Shown here piece after piece: positions 43,671 through 52,471 of a stretch of 64,000 bases of DNA. The position numbers were made by a program, and so were the translations under genes. The DNA is from Xanthobacteraceae bacterium (GTDB taxonomy: Bacteria; Pseudomonadota; Alphaproteobacteria; Rhizobiales; Xanthobacteraceae). The notes beneath the pieces are model-generated. The model did no database searches and was not told the origin of the DNA. It saw only the letters and a program-made list of their open reading frames with translations. The stretch lies in contig JANINJ010000070.1 of assembly GCA_024508855.1 (NCBI GenBank), forward strand, positions 156,812 to 220,811. The letters run 5' to 3'. The stretch's first letter is position 1, and each line of letters starts with the position of its first letter.

Positions 43671-45515
43671 ATGTCGGATTTTGCGCCGGAGACTCCGTCT
43701 CTGAATCTCGCGCTGTTCCGAACGCTGAGTCCCGAGCAGCGTGCGAGGGCCTTCGGGGCCATGGTCCGGCGCGATCTCGAGCGTGGGCAAATGCTCGTCG
43801 CGCAAGGCGATCCGTCGGATTCCCTGTTCGTGGTGCTGCACGGCGCGCTTGCCGTGCGGCGAACCGGAGAGCCGGCGCCGATCTCCGTGCTGCGCGCCGG
43901 CGAAGTCGTCGGCGAAATCGGCTTCTTCGCAAATGTCCCGCGCACCGCCGATGTGATCGCGATCCGCGATACCAGCGTGCTGATGCTGACGCGGGATGCC
44001 TACCAGAAACTGGCGGAGCATGCCCCCGCGCTGGTCGAGGCATTGCTCGCAGCGCTTGCGCGGCGCTTTGCCGAACAGACCTCGCGCCTCGCCCCGATCC
44101 CGCCGTCTCCCAAGGCAAGAACGGTTGCGCTGGTCAATGGCGGGAGCGAGCCGGTCCCACCCACATTCGTGCGGCGCTTGCGCGAAGCGCTCGCGGCGGC
44201 CGATGCCGAGATTATCGACGAGGGCCGCATCGCGACGATGTTTCCCGGGCGCCTGCTCGATACATCGGACGTCACGGACTGGCTCAACGAACTGGAGCAG
44301 TCGGCGCCACTCGTGGTCTATCTGGGCAACGGCGACGCATCCGGCTGGACGCGTAAGGCGATCCGCCAGGCCGACATGGTGGTGTTCGCGTGTCGCGGCG
44401 ATGCCCCCGAGAGCGCTCGCACCGAGATCGAAACCTTTGCCTGCGAGGTCCATCCGATGTCGGCGCGGCGTGTCGTTCGCGTCCACGACCGGCGAAGCAG
44501 CGCCGTCAAAGGCACCGCGGCGTGGCTGACACGATTGCCATGTTTCATGCATCACCATGTCTCGCTCGAAGATCAGGTCGATGTGGAAAGCCTGGTCCGC
44601 TTTCTGTCCGGCCGCGCGGTCGGCTTCGTGGCTGCCGGCGGCGGCAGCTTCGGTCCTGCGCATGTCGGTGTCTACAAGGCGTTTCGCGAGCGCGGCGTGA
44701 TGTTCGATATTTTCGTCGGCACCAGCGTCGGCTCGGCGATGGCGGCCGGATTTGCCAAGAATTACGAGGCCGAGGATCTGGAGCGCGGTACCCACGAGAT
44801 CTTCGTGAAGAGTCGGAGTTTTCGGCGGCCGACATGGCCGCGTTACGCGCTGCTGGATCATAAGGCGTTCGATCGTGCGTTGGCGGATCAGTATGGCGCC
44901 GAATGTCGGATCGAGGATTGCTGGCGCCCGTTTGCGGCGGTCGCGACCAATCTCTCCACACACAGTCTCGAACTGATCCGTTCGGGATTGTTGTGGCACG
45001 CCGTGCGCGCATCGAGCGCGATCCCCGGCCTGCTGCCGCCGTTCTACACCTCCGACGGTGCGATGCTGGTCGATGGCTGTCTCGTCGATAACGTGCCGAT
45101 CGCGCAGATGCTTCAGTTGAAATGCGGTCCGAATCTGGTGGTGCATTTCGGCGATCTCGCCACCGAGACATTCGAGGTGGACTACGCCTCGTTGCCCGGT
45201 CGGCTCGAACTGGCCGCGGCGATGCTGCTGCCGTTTCGCAAGAAACTGCTTCCGGCCGCGCCGAGCGCGGTCAATGTGCTATGGCGCAGTCTCGTTGCGC
45301 ATCAGCGCTACGACATGCTGCCGACCACGCCGCTCGATTACGTCATGCGGCCGCCATTTCCACCGGGCCTCGGCGTCACGGAATTCGAACGCCACACCGA
45401 AATTTTCAGCGCCGCGCATCTCTGGGCACGGGAGGCGATTGCCGAACTGGAAGCCGAGGGCAATCCCGCGATTACCGCGATTCTCGGCAGCAATGGTGAT
45501 CAACGGAGCCCGTAA
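43671..45515 (+). CDS. patatin-like phospholipase with N-terminal cyclic-nucleotide-binding domain
   Basis: 614 residues. Residues 15-135 form a cNMP-binding-like domain (LFVVLHGALAVRR, VVGEIGFF). A Rossmann-like middle region follows, and the patatin domain begins near residue 320: oxyanion loop AAGGGSFGPAHVGV, nucleophile serine in GTSVG, catalytic Asp in VDGCLVDN. The layout is that of NTE/RssA-type lysophospholipases of the inner membrane surface. The stop codon lies inside a dispersed 147-bp repeat, so the last residues may have been set by its insertion. Confidence 0.86.
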   Translation: MSDFAPETPSLNLALFRTLSPEQRARAFGAMVRRDLERGQMLVAQGDPSDSLFVVLHGALAVRRTGEPAPISVLRAGEVVGEIGFFANVPRTADVIAIRDTSVLMLTRDAYQKLAEHAPALVEALLAALARRFAEQTSRLAPIPPSPKARTVALVNGGSEPVPPTFVRRLREALAAADAEIIDEGRIATMFPGRLLDTSDVTDWLNELEQSAPLVVYLGNGDASGWTRKAIRQADMVVFACRGDAPESARTEIETFACEVHPMSARRVVRVHDRRSSAVKGTAAWLTRLPCFMHHHVSLEDQVDVESLVRFLSGRAVGFVAAGGGSFGPAHVGVYKAFRERGVMFDIFVGTSVGSAMAAGFAKNYEAEDLERGTHEIFVKSRSFRRPTWPRYALLDHKAFDRALADQYGAECRIEDCWRPFAAVATNLSTHSLELIRSGLLWHAVRASSAIPGLLPPFYTSDGAMLVDGCLVDNVPIAQMLQLKCGPNLVVHFGDLATETFEVDYASLPGRLELAAAMLLPFRKKLLPAAPSAVNVLWRSLVAHQRYDMLPTTPLDYVMRPPFPPGLGVTEFERHTEIFSAAHLWAREAIAELEAEGNPAITAILGSNGDQRSP

Positions 45516-45657
45516 AAGCCTCGGCGTCGTCCCCGCGCAGGCGGGGACCCATACGCCGTGTTGTTCGTGATGCGGGTAGCGATCATGACCTAGGACAAAT
45601 GATCCCGCTCATTAACTCCGTCAGGGGTTATAGGTCCCCGCCTACGCGGGGACGACG
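45511..45657 (+). repeat. 147-bp dispersed repeat with inverted arms, copy 1
   Basis: Arms CGTCGTCCCCGCGCAGGCGG at 45525 and the near-complement ending at 45657 fold back on each other. The whole unit, including CGTAAAAGCCTC at its left edge, is repeated in opposite orientation at 60315-60461 with the same length and about 75 percent identity by eye. No transposase. A MITE-like or double REP element. Confidence 0.75.
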
Positions 45658-45739
45658 TTTTCGTGTTGCAAATCCATTCTTAAATCGAATCTCCCGTCAC
45701 GTACTCGGGATGAAGTGCTCGGTGCGATGCAATCAAGCC

Positions 45740-46369
45740 CTACGGCCGCTCCGGCGCATCCTTGCTCGGCATCCGCGGCGGCAGCAGCGGCGTGAAGCTG
45801 ATGCTTTGATCTTCGCCATGCTCGAATTTCGGGTCGGTCGGTCCGCCGCTCGACGGGTCGCCCCCGCCGGTGGTCGTAATCCTCGACGGTGTGACCAGCC
45901 GGATAGCCTCCTCGGCGACGCCGCCTTCGCCGGTGCCGTAATCGGCCGTTCGTCCGCCTTGCGGCTTGCCTTCCGCGCTCGCGGCAATCGCCTTTTCGGT
46001 CTTGTCCGCGAGTCTCGCGTTGTAGGGCAATCGATACGCACGCGGCACGCCGCTCGGGCGGTTGTCGTCATCGAGCGCTTCGACCCACAGGTGAATGGCG
46101 CCGGGCTCGCCTTCGAGCGAATGCGGTTCGACGATGCGGGCCTGCAACAGTTTGAATCGCGGCGGCAGCGGATCGCGCGACGACCAGCCGAGCAGCCCGC
46201 GGGTGCCGTAGAAGCTCACGACATAGAAGCAACTGGTCACGACGATCGCAGCCGCTTTCGCCGGCCACGGCAGGCGCGCATAGACAAGCAGCGCGAGCAA
46301 CAGCGCGCCGATCAGCGCATAGGCGACGGTGAGGGCGATAACGATGTTTTCCAGATTCATCATTGTCAC
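45740..46369 (-). CDS. uncharacterised membrane protein of the ExbB-like cluster
   Basis: 209 residues from GTG 46369, chosen because AGGAGG is five bases upstream and the GTGA overlaps the previous stop. Two membrane segments (about 8-30 and 36-55) are followed by a soluble region with basic patches and a disordered, Gly/Pro-rich C-terminus (TTTGGGDPSSGGPTDPKF). I recognise no family. It is the third gene of an overlapping trio with an ExbB/MotA-like channel protein, so it probably belongs to that complex. Confidence 0.65.
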   Translation of the reverse strand: MTMMNLENIVIALTVAYALIGALLLALLVYARLPWPAKAAAIVVTSCFYVVSFYGTRGLLGWSSRDPLPPRFKLLQARIVEPHSLEGEPGAIHLWVEALDDDNRPSGVPRAYRLPYNARLADKTEKAIAASAEGKPQGGRTADYGTGEGGVAEEAIRLVTPSRITTTGGGDPSSGGPTDPKFEHGEDQSISFTPLLPPRMPSKDAPERP

Positions 46370-47034
46370 AGTCGCCTCCTGTAGCCCGTCTTGGGGTCGA
46401 GGTCCGCGCCGTTCTGGTGGACGTTGCGGAATGTCTCCATCAGCGATTTCTGCCGGTTGTTGACGTCGACGACCTTGCCTTCCGCATCGATCACGAAACG
46501 GACGGCGGTCTTCTCATCGCCGGTGTGATTGACGGTAACGACGTCGTCGTAGATCACCTGTGCGGTCGGATTGAGCTTCTGCACCTTGATCGTCGCGGCG
46601 ACGGGCTCACGGGTTGTCGCCTGGAAATGGCTTACATTGACGGTGTATTCTCCGGGAACGACACCGCGAACGGTGACGATCTCCTCGCGGATCGGCGAAG
46701 GAATCTTTTTCCCGTTTACGACGATGAAATCGTTGGCGCCGCCGCGATCGTCGCGATCGAGCACCAAGAAGCCGGCCTCGCGATGACGATACCACGCGAT
46801 GTTGCCCGCCGGATCCTGCACGAACAGGTCGAGATCGTCCGGGTGATTATCGGGCCAGTCCATCGTGATGATGAACTCGGCTTTCGAGTCGATCTTGCCG
46901 TCCTTGGAATCGGGCGCGATCGCCAGCACGGCCAGGAAGAAGAGGAAGGCGACGACCTGCAGCGCCTTGAACAGCATTACGCTGAATGGATCGAACGGCT
47001 CCTCGCGCGGATAGAGACCGAAGTCATCGATCAT
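46366..47034 (-). CDS. single-pass membrane protein with DUF2135-like domain
   Basis: 222 residues. One membrane segment (about 18-43, FKALQVVAFLFFLAVLAIA) precedes a beta-rich outer domain: WPDNHPDDLDLFVQDPAGNIAWYRHREAGFLVLDRDDRGG and VVPGEYTVNVSHFQ resemble DUF2135/YfaP proteins. It takes the place that ExbD/TolR normally has after an ExbB-like gene, but the transmembrane aspartate of ExbD is not visible. Start overlaps the end of the ExbB-like gene by 11 bp. A periplasmic load-bearing or sensing partner is inferred. Confidence 0.68.
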   Translation of the reverse strand: MIDDFGLYPREEPFDPFSVMLFKALQVVAFLFFLAVLAIAPDSKDGKIDSKAEFIITMDWPDNHPDDLDLFVQDPAGNIAWYRHREAGFLVLDRDDRGGANDFIVVNGKKIPSPIREEIVTVRGVVPGEYTVNVSHFQATTREPVAATIKVQKLNPTAQVIYDDVVTVNHTGDEKTAVRFVIDAEGKVVDVNNRQKSLMETFRNVHQNGADLDPKTGYRRRL

Positions 47035-47806
47035 GGAGGCGCTCCAGGGCCGGCACCACGCGGGTTTCGGTCAGGGTGACGGCCTCGGAGAAGACCCGCG
47101 CGGTTGCGGTATCGAGCATGTAATACTGAATCCGCAGCAGGATCGATCCGACCAGCCCGGTCAGCGTCGTGTACATGGCGATGGCCATGCCGTCGGTCAT
47201 CAGCCCCATCGAGGATTTCAGCATCGTGCGATCCGACGCATCGAGGCCCGCGAGCGGTGCAAGCATGATGATGAAGCCGACGATGGTGCCGAGCAGGCCG
47301 AGTTTCATCAGGGTGTCGCTGGCGAATGCGCCGAAGCCGTTCGAGCCGCGAAGCCGATCGGCGAGCGACCGCAACAGCAGCGTCTGGTCGATCGGGCCGG
47401 AGCCCTGCGCGTCGGCCTTCAGGATGAGGTCGCGAATATGATCGGCGACGAGACCCGGCGGCAGTGTCTTCCGATCCGCAGCCGCGGCCGTTGTTGTATC
47501 GGGTGTGGACAGGATCGCGGGCGATTGCGCCAGAATCTGCGCGGCAGCGCGGCCGGCATCGCCTTCGCGGGCGATGGCAATCGTGCGCCACAGGCAATGC
47601 AGCGACGTCAGGATATAAAGCGCAACGATGACCGCGGAGATGTAGGTGCGATCCGAGGCCAGCATCAGGTGAATCAGGCCATAGCGCCAGAGCAGCACGG
47701 CAGCCAGCACGCAAAGCCCGGTGAAGATCATCCAGCGCAGCAATGGCGCGCGATCGGCGATGCCTGACGCAGGTTTGAGGTCGGACGACAGCGTTGTCGA
47801 ACTCAT
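47024..47806 (-). CDS. MotA/TolQ/ExbB proton channel family protein
   Basis: 260 residues from ATG 47806 behind GGGAGGA; the frame upstream has no ribosome site. Four membrane segments: about 25-45, 55-75, then after a cytoplasmic loop LMKLGLLGTIVGFIIMLAPLAGL and MAIAMYTTLTGLVGSILL, the two helices with conserved Thr that line the proton path in the family. The two genes that follow by overlap are not ExbD or TolR in appearance, so this is an uncharacterised energy-coupling cluster. Confidence 0.8.
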   Translation of the reverse strand: MSSTTLSSDLKPASGIADRAPLLRWMIFTGLCVLAAVLLWRYGLIHLMLASDRTYISAVIVALYILTSLHCLWRTIAIAREGDAGRAAAQILAQSPAILSTPDTTTAAAADRKTLPPGLVADHIRDLILKADAQGSGPIDQTLLLRSLADRLRGSNGFGAFASDTLMKLGLLGTIVGFIIMLAPLAGLDASDRTMLKSSMGLMTDGMAIAMYTTLTGLVGSILLRIQYYMLDTATARVFSEAVTLTETRVVPALERLHDR

Positions 47807-48016
47807 TTCAATCCTCCCGCACGCCGGCCGTCGAGTGCCGCGTGTCACCCGGTTGTCATGGCCGATTATTCGCTCGGCTCTTTGCTGACAGCCGTGCATC
47901 GCGCACGCGCAGCCGCGGGCACAGGTTCACGTATTTTTGTGCTTCTGTCGCGGGGAATCGCGCTTGGCAACCATGCAATCCGGCATGGAGTTCCAGGAGG
48001 AAGGGGCGGCGGCGCG

Positions 48017-50305
48017 CTACTGCCGCGCCATTTCGGCATTGCCGACGCCATCGCCGTCGAGCTTCTGGTCGTCATGCATGGTGACGGTGACGCGCAGCAG
48101 ACGCCCGGTGAATTCGAACGGTGTGCTGTAATGCGACACCGGGCTGCCGCGATCGCGGCCGATATCGAGCCCGGACCACGAGATCAGGTTGTGGAATCCC
48201 AGTTGCGTCTGTAGCGCACCTGCCGGTTCGCCGTCGATGGAGAGTCGGTATTCGCTGACGCCGGTGCGTGCGCCGAGCGCCGGCGGCGTTGTGCGGCGCA
48301 GCCGTTCGACATGCAGCCCGAAGCGGTGCGCGCCCGGTGTGATGTCGCGATCCGAGGTCACGATCTCGTGGCGGCCGCCGATGTTGAGGTCGTGCACCAG
48401 CCGGCGGTCCTTGATGTAGAGGCTGTAGCCGGAGGTCGCGTCGCCATGGGCGATCAGCACGCCCTCGACGTTGGCGTCGTCGATCTCGACATAAGCCTCG
48501 ATGGTGTAGCTGCGGCTGCGCACATCCGGCGCGACATCGGTCGGTACGTGGCCCATGCCGGCGTGGAAGGTGAAGTTCTTGCGCGCGCCGTGGAAACGCG
48601 CGGCGTTTTCGGCGAAGCGTGGGCCGAACCGGTCGTCGAGCGGCAGTACGTTGTGCGCTTCCGCCGCCCGCCACCACTGTTCGATCATCGCCTTCAGCCG
48701 CTCAGGCTCCTTCGCCGCGAGATCGTCGGTTTCGGAGAAATCGCGGTCGAGATGGAACAGCTCCCACCTGTCGTTGTCGAACGGCGTGCCGGGCGGATGA
48801 TAGGCCACGGCCTTCCAGCCGTTGTGCCACAGCCCGCGATGGCCGAACATTTCGAAATATTGCGGTGTCGTGCGTGCCGGCGCGGCGGGCTCGTTGATGC
48901 TGCGTGCAAAGCTTTCGCCTTCCATCGGCATCTGCGGCGTGCCGTTGATGGTGGATGGCGCCTGCACGCCGATCACATCGAGCAATGTCGGCACCAGGTC
49001 GCTGGCGTGGACGAACTGGTGACGCAGTTCGCCCTTGGCGCTGATCCTGCCCGGCCACGTCATCACGAACGGATCGCGAATGCCGCCGCCGTGGGTGTTC
49101 TGCTTGTAGCGGCGTAGCGGCGTATTGGAGGCCATCGCCCAGCCGTGCGGGAAATTCGAATGCGAGTCGGGGCCGCCGATATCGTCGATGCGCTGCAGCT
49201 TTTCCGGCATCGGCTCGGGCTTGAAGTTGTACGGTCCCATCGCATTGACGAAGCCGAGCGGGCCGCCTTCCTGGCTGGCGCCGTTATCTGACAGCACCAG
49301 GACCAGCGTGTTGTCGCGCACACCGGCCTTGTCGAGAAACGCGATCAGCCGCGCGAGGTGCTGGTCGGCATGTTCGAGCATTCCGGCGAAGGCGGATTGC
49401 AGTCGCGTGAACACGCGCTGCTCGTCGGCGGTGTGTTCGCTCCACGCTTTCACGCCGTCGTTGCGCGGCGGCATGTTGGTCTCGGGCGGAACGATACCCA
49501 TGGCTTTTTGCTTCGCCATCCGTTGTTCGCGCTCGGCATCCCAGCCGTGAGCGAACACCGGATCGTAGGCTTTGATAACGTCCGCGGGTGCCTGATGCGG
49601 TGCGTGGCAGGCGCCGAAGGCAAGCCAGGTCAGCCACGGCAGGTCGGGACGGTCCGCCATGTGATCGGCGATGAAGCGGATCGATTGATCGACCAGATCG
49701 GAGGTCAGGTGATAGCCGGTCCCGTAGGTGCCGGGCGGCGTGATGTGGGTGTTGTCCGACACCAGTTCGGGTGCGTATTGATCGGTTTCGGCGTCGAGAA
49801 AACCGTAGAAGCGGTCGAAGCCGCGCCCCAGCGGCCAGCCGTCGAACGGGCCGGTGGCGCCGCTTTCGGTCAGCGGCGTGACGTGCCACTTGCCGATCAT
49901 GTAGTTGCGATAGGCATGCTCGCGCAGCATCTCGGCCAGCGTGCCGGCCTCGCGCGCGATCTTGCCGCGATAGCCCGGATAGCCGCTGTCGAAATTGGCG
50001 AGGCAGCCGACGCCGACCGAGTGATGGTTGCGGCCGGTGAGCAGCGCGGCGCGCGTCGTCGAGCACATCGCGGTGGTGTGAAAGCCGGTGTAACGCAAGC
50101 CCTGCGCAGCGAGCGCATCGATGGTCGGCGTTTTGATCGGCGAGCCATAGCAGCCGAAATCCGAAAAGCCCACGTCGTCGAACAGCACGACGAGAATATT
50201 GGGCGCGCCCTTCGGCGGCTGCATCTGGTTCGGCCACCACGGTTTCGAATCGGCGATGGTCTTGCCGATGGTGCCGCTGAACGCGCTGCTCTTGCCTGCA
50301 CTCAT
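48017..50305 (-). CDS. arylsulfatase-family hydrolase with CSTTR active-site motif
   Basis: 762 residues from ATG 50305 with GGGAG seven bases upstream. The alkaline-phosphatase-fold sulfatase core shows ILVVLFDDVGFSDFGCYGSPI, the formylglycine region TTAMCSTTRAALLTGRNHH, GKWHVTP and LVLSDNGASQEGG. No signal peptide is visible, so a cytoplasmic site is likely. The activating-enzyme motif is normally CxPxR; here it is CSTTR. The C-terminal 180 residues form a lectin-like beta domain. Divergent from a TetR regulator. Substrate: an organic sulfate ester, not further defined. Confidence 0.85.
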   Translation of the reverse strand: MSAGKSSAFSGTIGKTIADSKPWWPNQMQPPKGAPNILVVLFDDVGFSDFGCYGSPIKTPTIDALAAQGLRYTGFHTTAMCSTTRAALLTGRNHHSVGVGCLANFDSGYPGYRGKIAREAGTLAEMLREHAYRNYMIGKWHVTPLTESGATGPFDGWPLGRGFDRFYGFLDAETDQYAPELVSDNTHITPPGTYGTGYHLTSDLVDQSIRFIADHMADRPDLPWLTWLAFGACHAPHQAPADVIKAYDPVFAHGWDAEREQRMAKQKAMGIVPPETNMPPRNDGVKAWSEHTADEQRVFTRLQSAFAGMLEHADQHLARLIAFLDKAGVRDNTLVLVLSDNGASQEGGPLGFVNAMGPYNFKPEPMPEKLQRIDDIGGPDSHSNFPHGWAMASNTPLRRYKQNTHGGGIRDPFVMTWPGRISAKGELRHQFVHASDLVPTLLDVIGVQAPSTINGTPQMPMEGESFARSINEPAAPARTTPQYFEMFGHRGLWHNGWKAVAYHPPGTPFDNDRWELFHLDRDFSETDDLAAKEPERLKAMIEQWWRAAEAHNVLPLDDRFGPRFAENAARFHGARKNFTFHAGMGHVPTDVAPDVRSRSYTIEAYVEIDDANVEGVLIAHGDATSGYSLYIKDRRLVHDLNIGGRHEIVTSDRDITPGAHRFGLHVERLRRTTPPALGARTGVSEYRLSIDGEPAGALQTQLGFHNLISWSGLDIGRDRGSPVSHYSTPFEFTGRLLRVTVTMHDDQKLDGDGVGNAEMARQ

Positions 50306-50440
50306 GGGTCTGCTCCCTGTCGTTTTGTCGGCGTTCTTTCGAACCGTCCTCTCGAAATCAGCGGGGGACGGACGGTGCTCTGCCATTGCCAAAAATATAA
50401 TCATAATTATTATTTTGATTTCAGCGAAAGCGCAACGTGC

Positions 50441-51136
50441 ATGCCGAACCGATTGTCCGAACTTGATTTTCCGGGGGTGACGCCGTCGCGCCAGAAGCGC
50501 AGCCGCGAAACCACCGCGGCGCTGCTCAAGGCAGGCGCGGAGATGCTGCGCGACCGCACCCTCGACGAATTGTCGATCGAGGATCTGTGCGCCGCGGTCG
50601 ATGCGACGGTGGGCAGCTTCTACGGGCGGTTCGAAAGCAAGGAAGCCTATTTCAATGTCCTGCTCGGCCTCGCAGCCCGCGACGGACAGGCGATGCTGAC
50701 CGGCATGGCGGACAACGATCGGCTCGGGAATGCCACGCTCGATGCGATGTGCCGCGTGCTGGTCGGGCAGATCATTGCCTGGATGCGCCGTCACGAAGGC
50801 GTGCTGCGTGCGGCACTTCAGCGCAGCGATCGTCGTCCGGAGCGCTGGTCCAGCTTCAAGGAGCTTGCGGCTGCCACCACGACGGCAGCCACTCCGCTCT
50901 TGCTCGGAGCGATGGGCAAGGGACGGCGCGCTGCCAAGGCGAGAGCCATCGGCTTCGGTCTGCAGACGGTATTTGGCACGTTGGTTAATGCCATTCTGAA
51001 CGATCCCGGTCCGCTATCGATGCGCGATCCGGAGATGACAAGCAGGCTGAGCCAATGCCTGTTGCTGCAACTTCAAGCTGAATGCAGCGAATCAAGCGCG
51101 CAAAGTGACGTAAAATCAGGCCGCGTACGTCCTTAG
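50441..51136 (+). CDS. TetR family transcriptional regulator
   Basis: 231 residues from ATG 50441. N-terminal HTH (TTAALLKAGAEMLRDRTLDELSIEDLCAAVDATVGSFYGRFESKEAYFNVLL) followed by an all-helical ligand domain. Divergent from the sulfatase gene by 135 bp; that region has an AT-rich stretch with TATAAT at 50396-50401 and ATAATTATTAT after it, unlike the surrounding high GC, and probably carries promoter and operator. It most likely represses the sulfatase gene. Confidence 0.87.
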   Translation: MPNRLSELDFPGVTPSRQKRSRETTAALLKAGAEMLRDRTLDELSIEDLCAAVDATVGSFYGRFESKEAYFNVLLGLAARDGQAMLTGMADNDRLGNATLDAMCRVLVGQIIAWMRRHEGVLRAALQRSDRRPERWSSFKELAAATTTAATPLLLGAMGKGRRAAKARAIGFGLQTVFGTLVNAILNDPGPLSMRDPEMTSRLSQCLLLQLQAECSESSAQSDVKSGRVRP

Positions 51137-51410
51137 GATACTTCTTGGACGGCGCATTAAGTGCATTGATCCGGGCCGCGATACCGTTCCTCGATGAACC
51201 GGCATTCATCTACGGGAAGATGCAGCCGAGTTTTGTGGATTACCATAGCGCCTCATTAAACAAGACGCTGAATATTTGAATTATATGCCAGCGTTTTGCC
51301 ACGATGAACGCTACATCAGGGTTTGAATTCCTTTAGATATTTCCGAATATCAAAGCTGCACTGTCGCGCGCGTCGCGGTTTGGCGGCGAGACATGCAGGA
51401 CAGCGGGTAA

Positions 51411-52469
51411 ATGGATTTCGATGTGACGTCGGCAGGGCCACGATCGTCTGAACGTTCGGCTGAAGCTGCGTCCCCGCGCGAGCACGATCTGCAGGGGGCC
51501 GCGCCGGCCGCCGGGCACGCTTCTTCGTCCCGGCTGGTGTTCGACCGCGCAACCGGCACGTTGTCCGGCGCCACCCGGGGCGAACGTCTTGCTGCACTGA
51601 TTTTCCAGGCTGGCGCGCGGGTCAGTTCGCTGTGGTCGTATCGCGGCTTCAATGCAGGCTGCAAGGCGATGCAGTCCGTCATGCCGGCGGGCGACGTCAC
51701 CGTCCGCCTGAACGAGGATGCCCTGTTCTCGTTTCCGTTCGGCGATGGCTATTGGGGCCTGCTGTTGGATACGAGCTACAGCTACGAGCGCGATATCGAA
51801 CGCTTCTTCCGCGGCATGGCCGATGCGGAATACACGCTGATCGATTGCGGTGCGAATTACGGATACTGGTCGGTGCTGGTCACCAGCGCTCCCTATGGCG
51901 CACACGAGTCGATCGCCATCGAGCCGTCGTCGCGCAACTTCGCCAGACTGACTGCCAATGCCGGCCTCAACGGCGACCGGTTCGCGACGTTGCAGCGCGC
52001 GATCGGCGCCACCAACGGCATGGCGCGGCTGTCCGGCCGCAAGCATGAATCGCTGAGCATTGCCGGCGAGCAGGATGCCGCCGGCGAGGATGTGCCGGTA
52101 ATGGCGCTGGATGCGCTGCTCGACGGCGGGGTGATCCGGCAAGACGGCCGCTTCGTCATCAAGCTCGATGTCGAAGGCGTCGAGATCGACGCCATCCGGG
52201 GCGGCGTGCGACTGCTGCAGACCGATTGCGTGGTGATCTGCGAGGAGCACGGCAACGACCCCAATCATACCGTCTCGCGGTTTATTCTGGATAACACGTC
52301 GTTCAAGCTGTTTTGCTTTGACCCGACCACAGGAAAGTTCGAGCACCTCAAGGACGTGTCGGCGCTCGATCACATCAAGCGGGCGAGCAACTTCGGTTAC
52401 AACGTGCTGGCGACGGCTAGCTCCTTCTGGGAGCAGCGAATTCGCAGTCTGGGTCAGGCCCGAGGCTAA
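51411..52469 (+). CDS. FkbM family SAM-dependent methyltransferase
   Basis: 352 residues. A 90-residue N-terminal region without a known domain precedes the FkbM core: EYTLIDCGANYGYWSVLVTS (SAM motif I), IAIEPSSRNFARLTANAGLN, and VIKLDVEGVEIDAIRGGVRLL. FkbM enzymes methylate hydroxyls of sugars or polyketides. The next gene, an ATP-grasp protein, starts 2 bp after its stop, so they work on one product. No glycosyltransferases are adjacent. Confidence 0.85.
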   Translation: MDFDVTSAGPRSSERSAEAASPREHDLQGAAPAAGHASSSRLVFDRATGTLSGATRGERLAALIFQAGARVSSLWSYRGFNAGCKAMQSVMPAGDVTVRLNEDALFSFPFGDGYWGLLLDTSYSYERDIERFFRGMADAEYTLIDCGANYGYWSVLVTSAPYGAHESIAIEPSSRNFARLTANAGLNGDRFATLQRAIGATNGMARLSGRKHESLSIAGEQDAAGEDVPVMALDALLDGGVIRQDGRFVIKLDVEGVEIDAIRGGVRLLQTDCVVICEEHGNDPNHTVSRFILDNTSFKLFCFDPTTGKFEHLKDVSALDHIKRASNFGYNVLATASSFWEQRIRSLGQARG

Positions 52470-52471
52470 TC

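Noticed and set aside
42753..45146. 797-codon frame opposite the methyltransferase-fold and patatin genes
   Set aside because: Composition (Arg/His/Gln-rich, no domains) is that of an antisense shadow; the plus-strand genes carry intact active-site motifs.
48311..49117. 268-codon plus-strand frame inside the sulfatase gene
   Set aside because: The sulfatase on the other strand has a complete core and C-terminal domain; this frame has no recognisable features.
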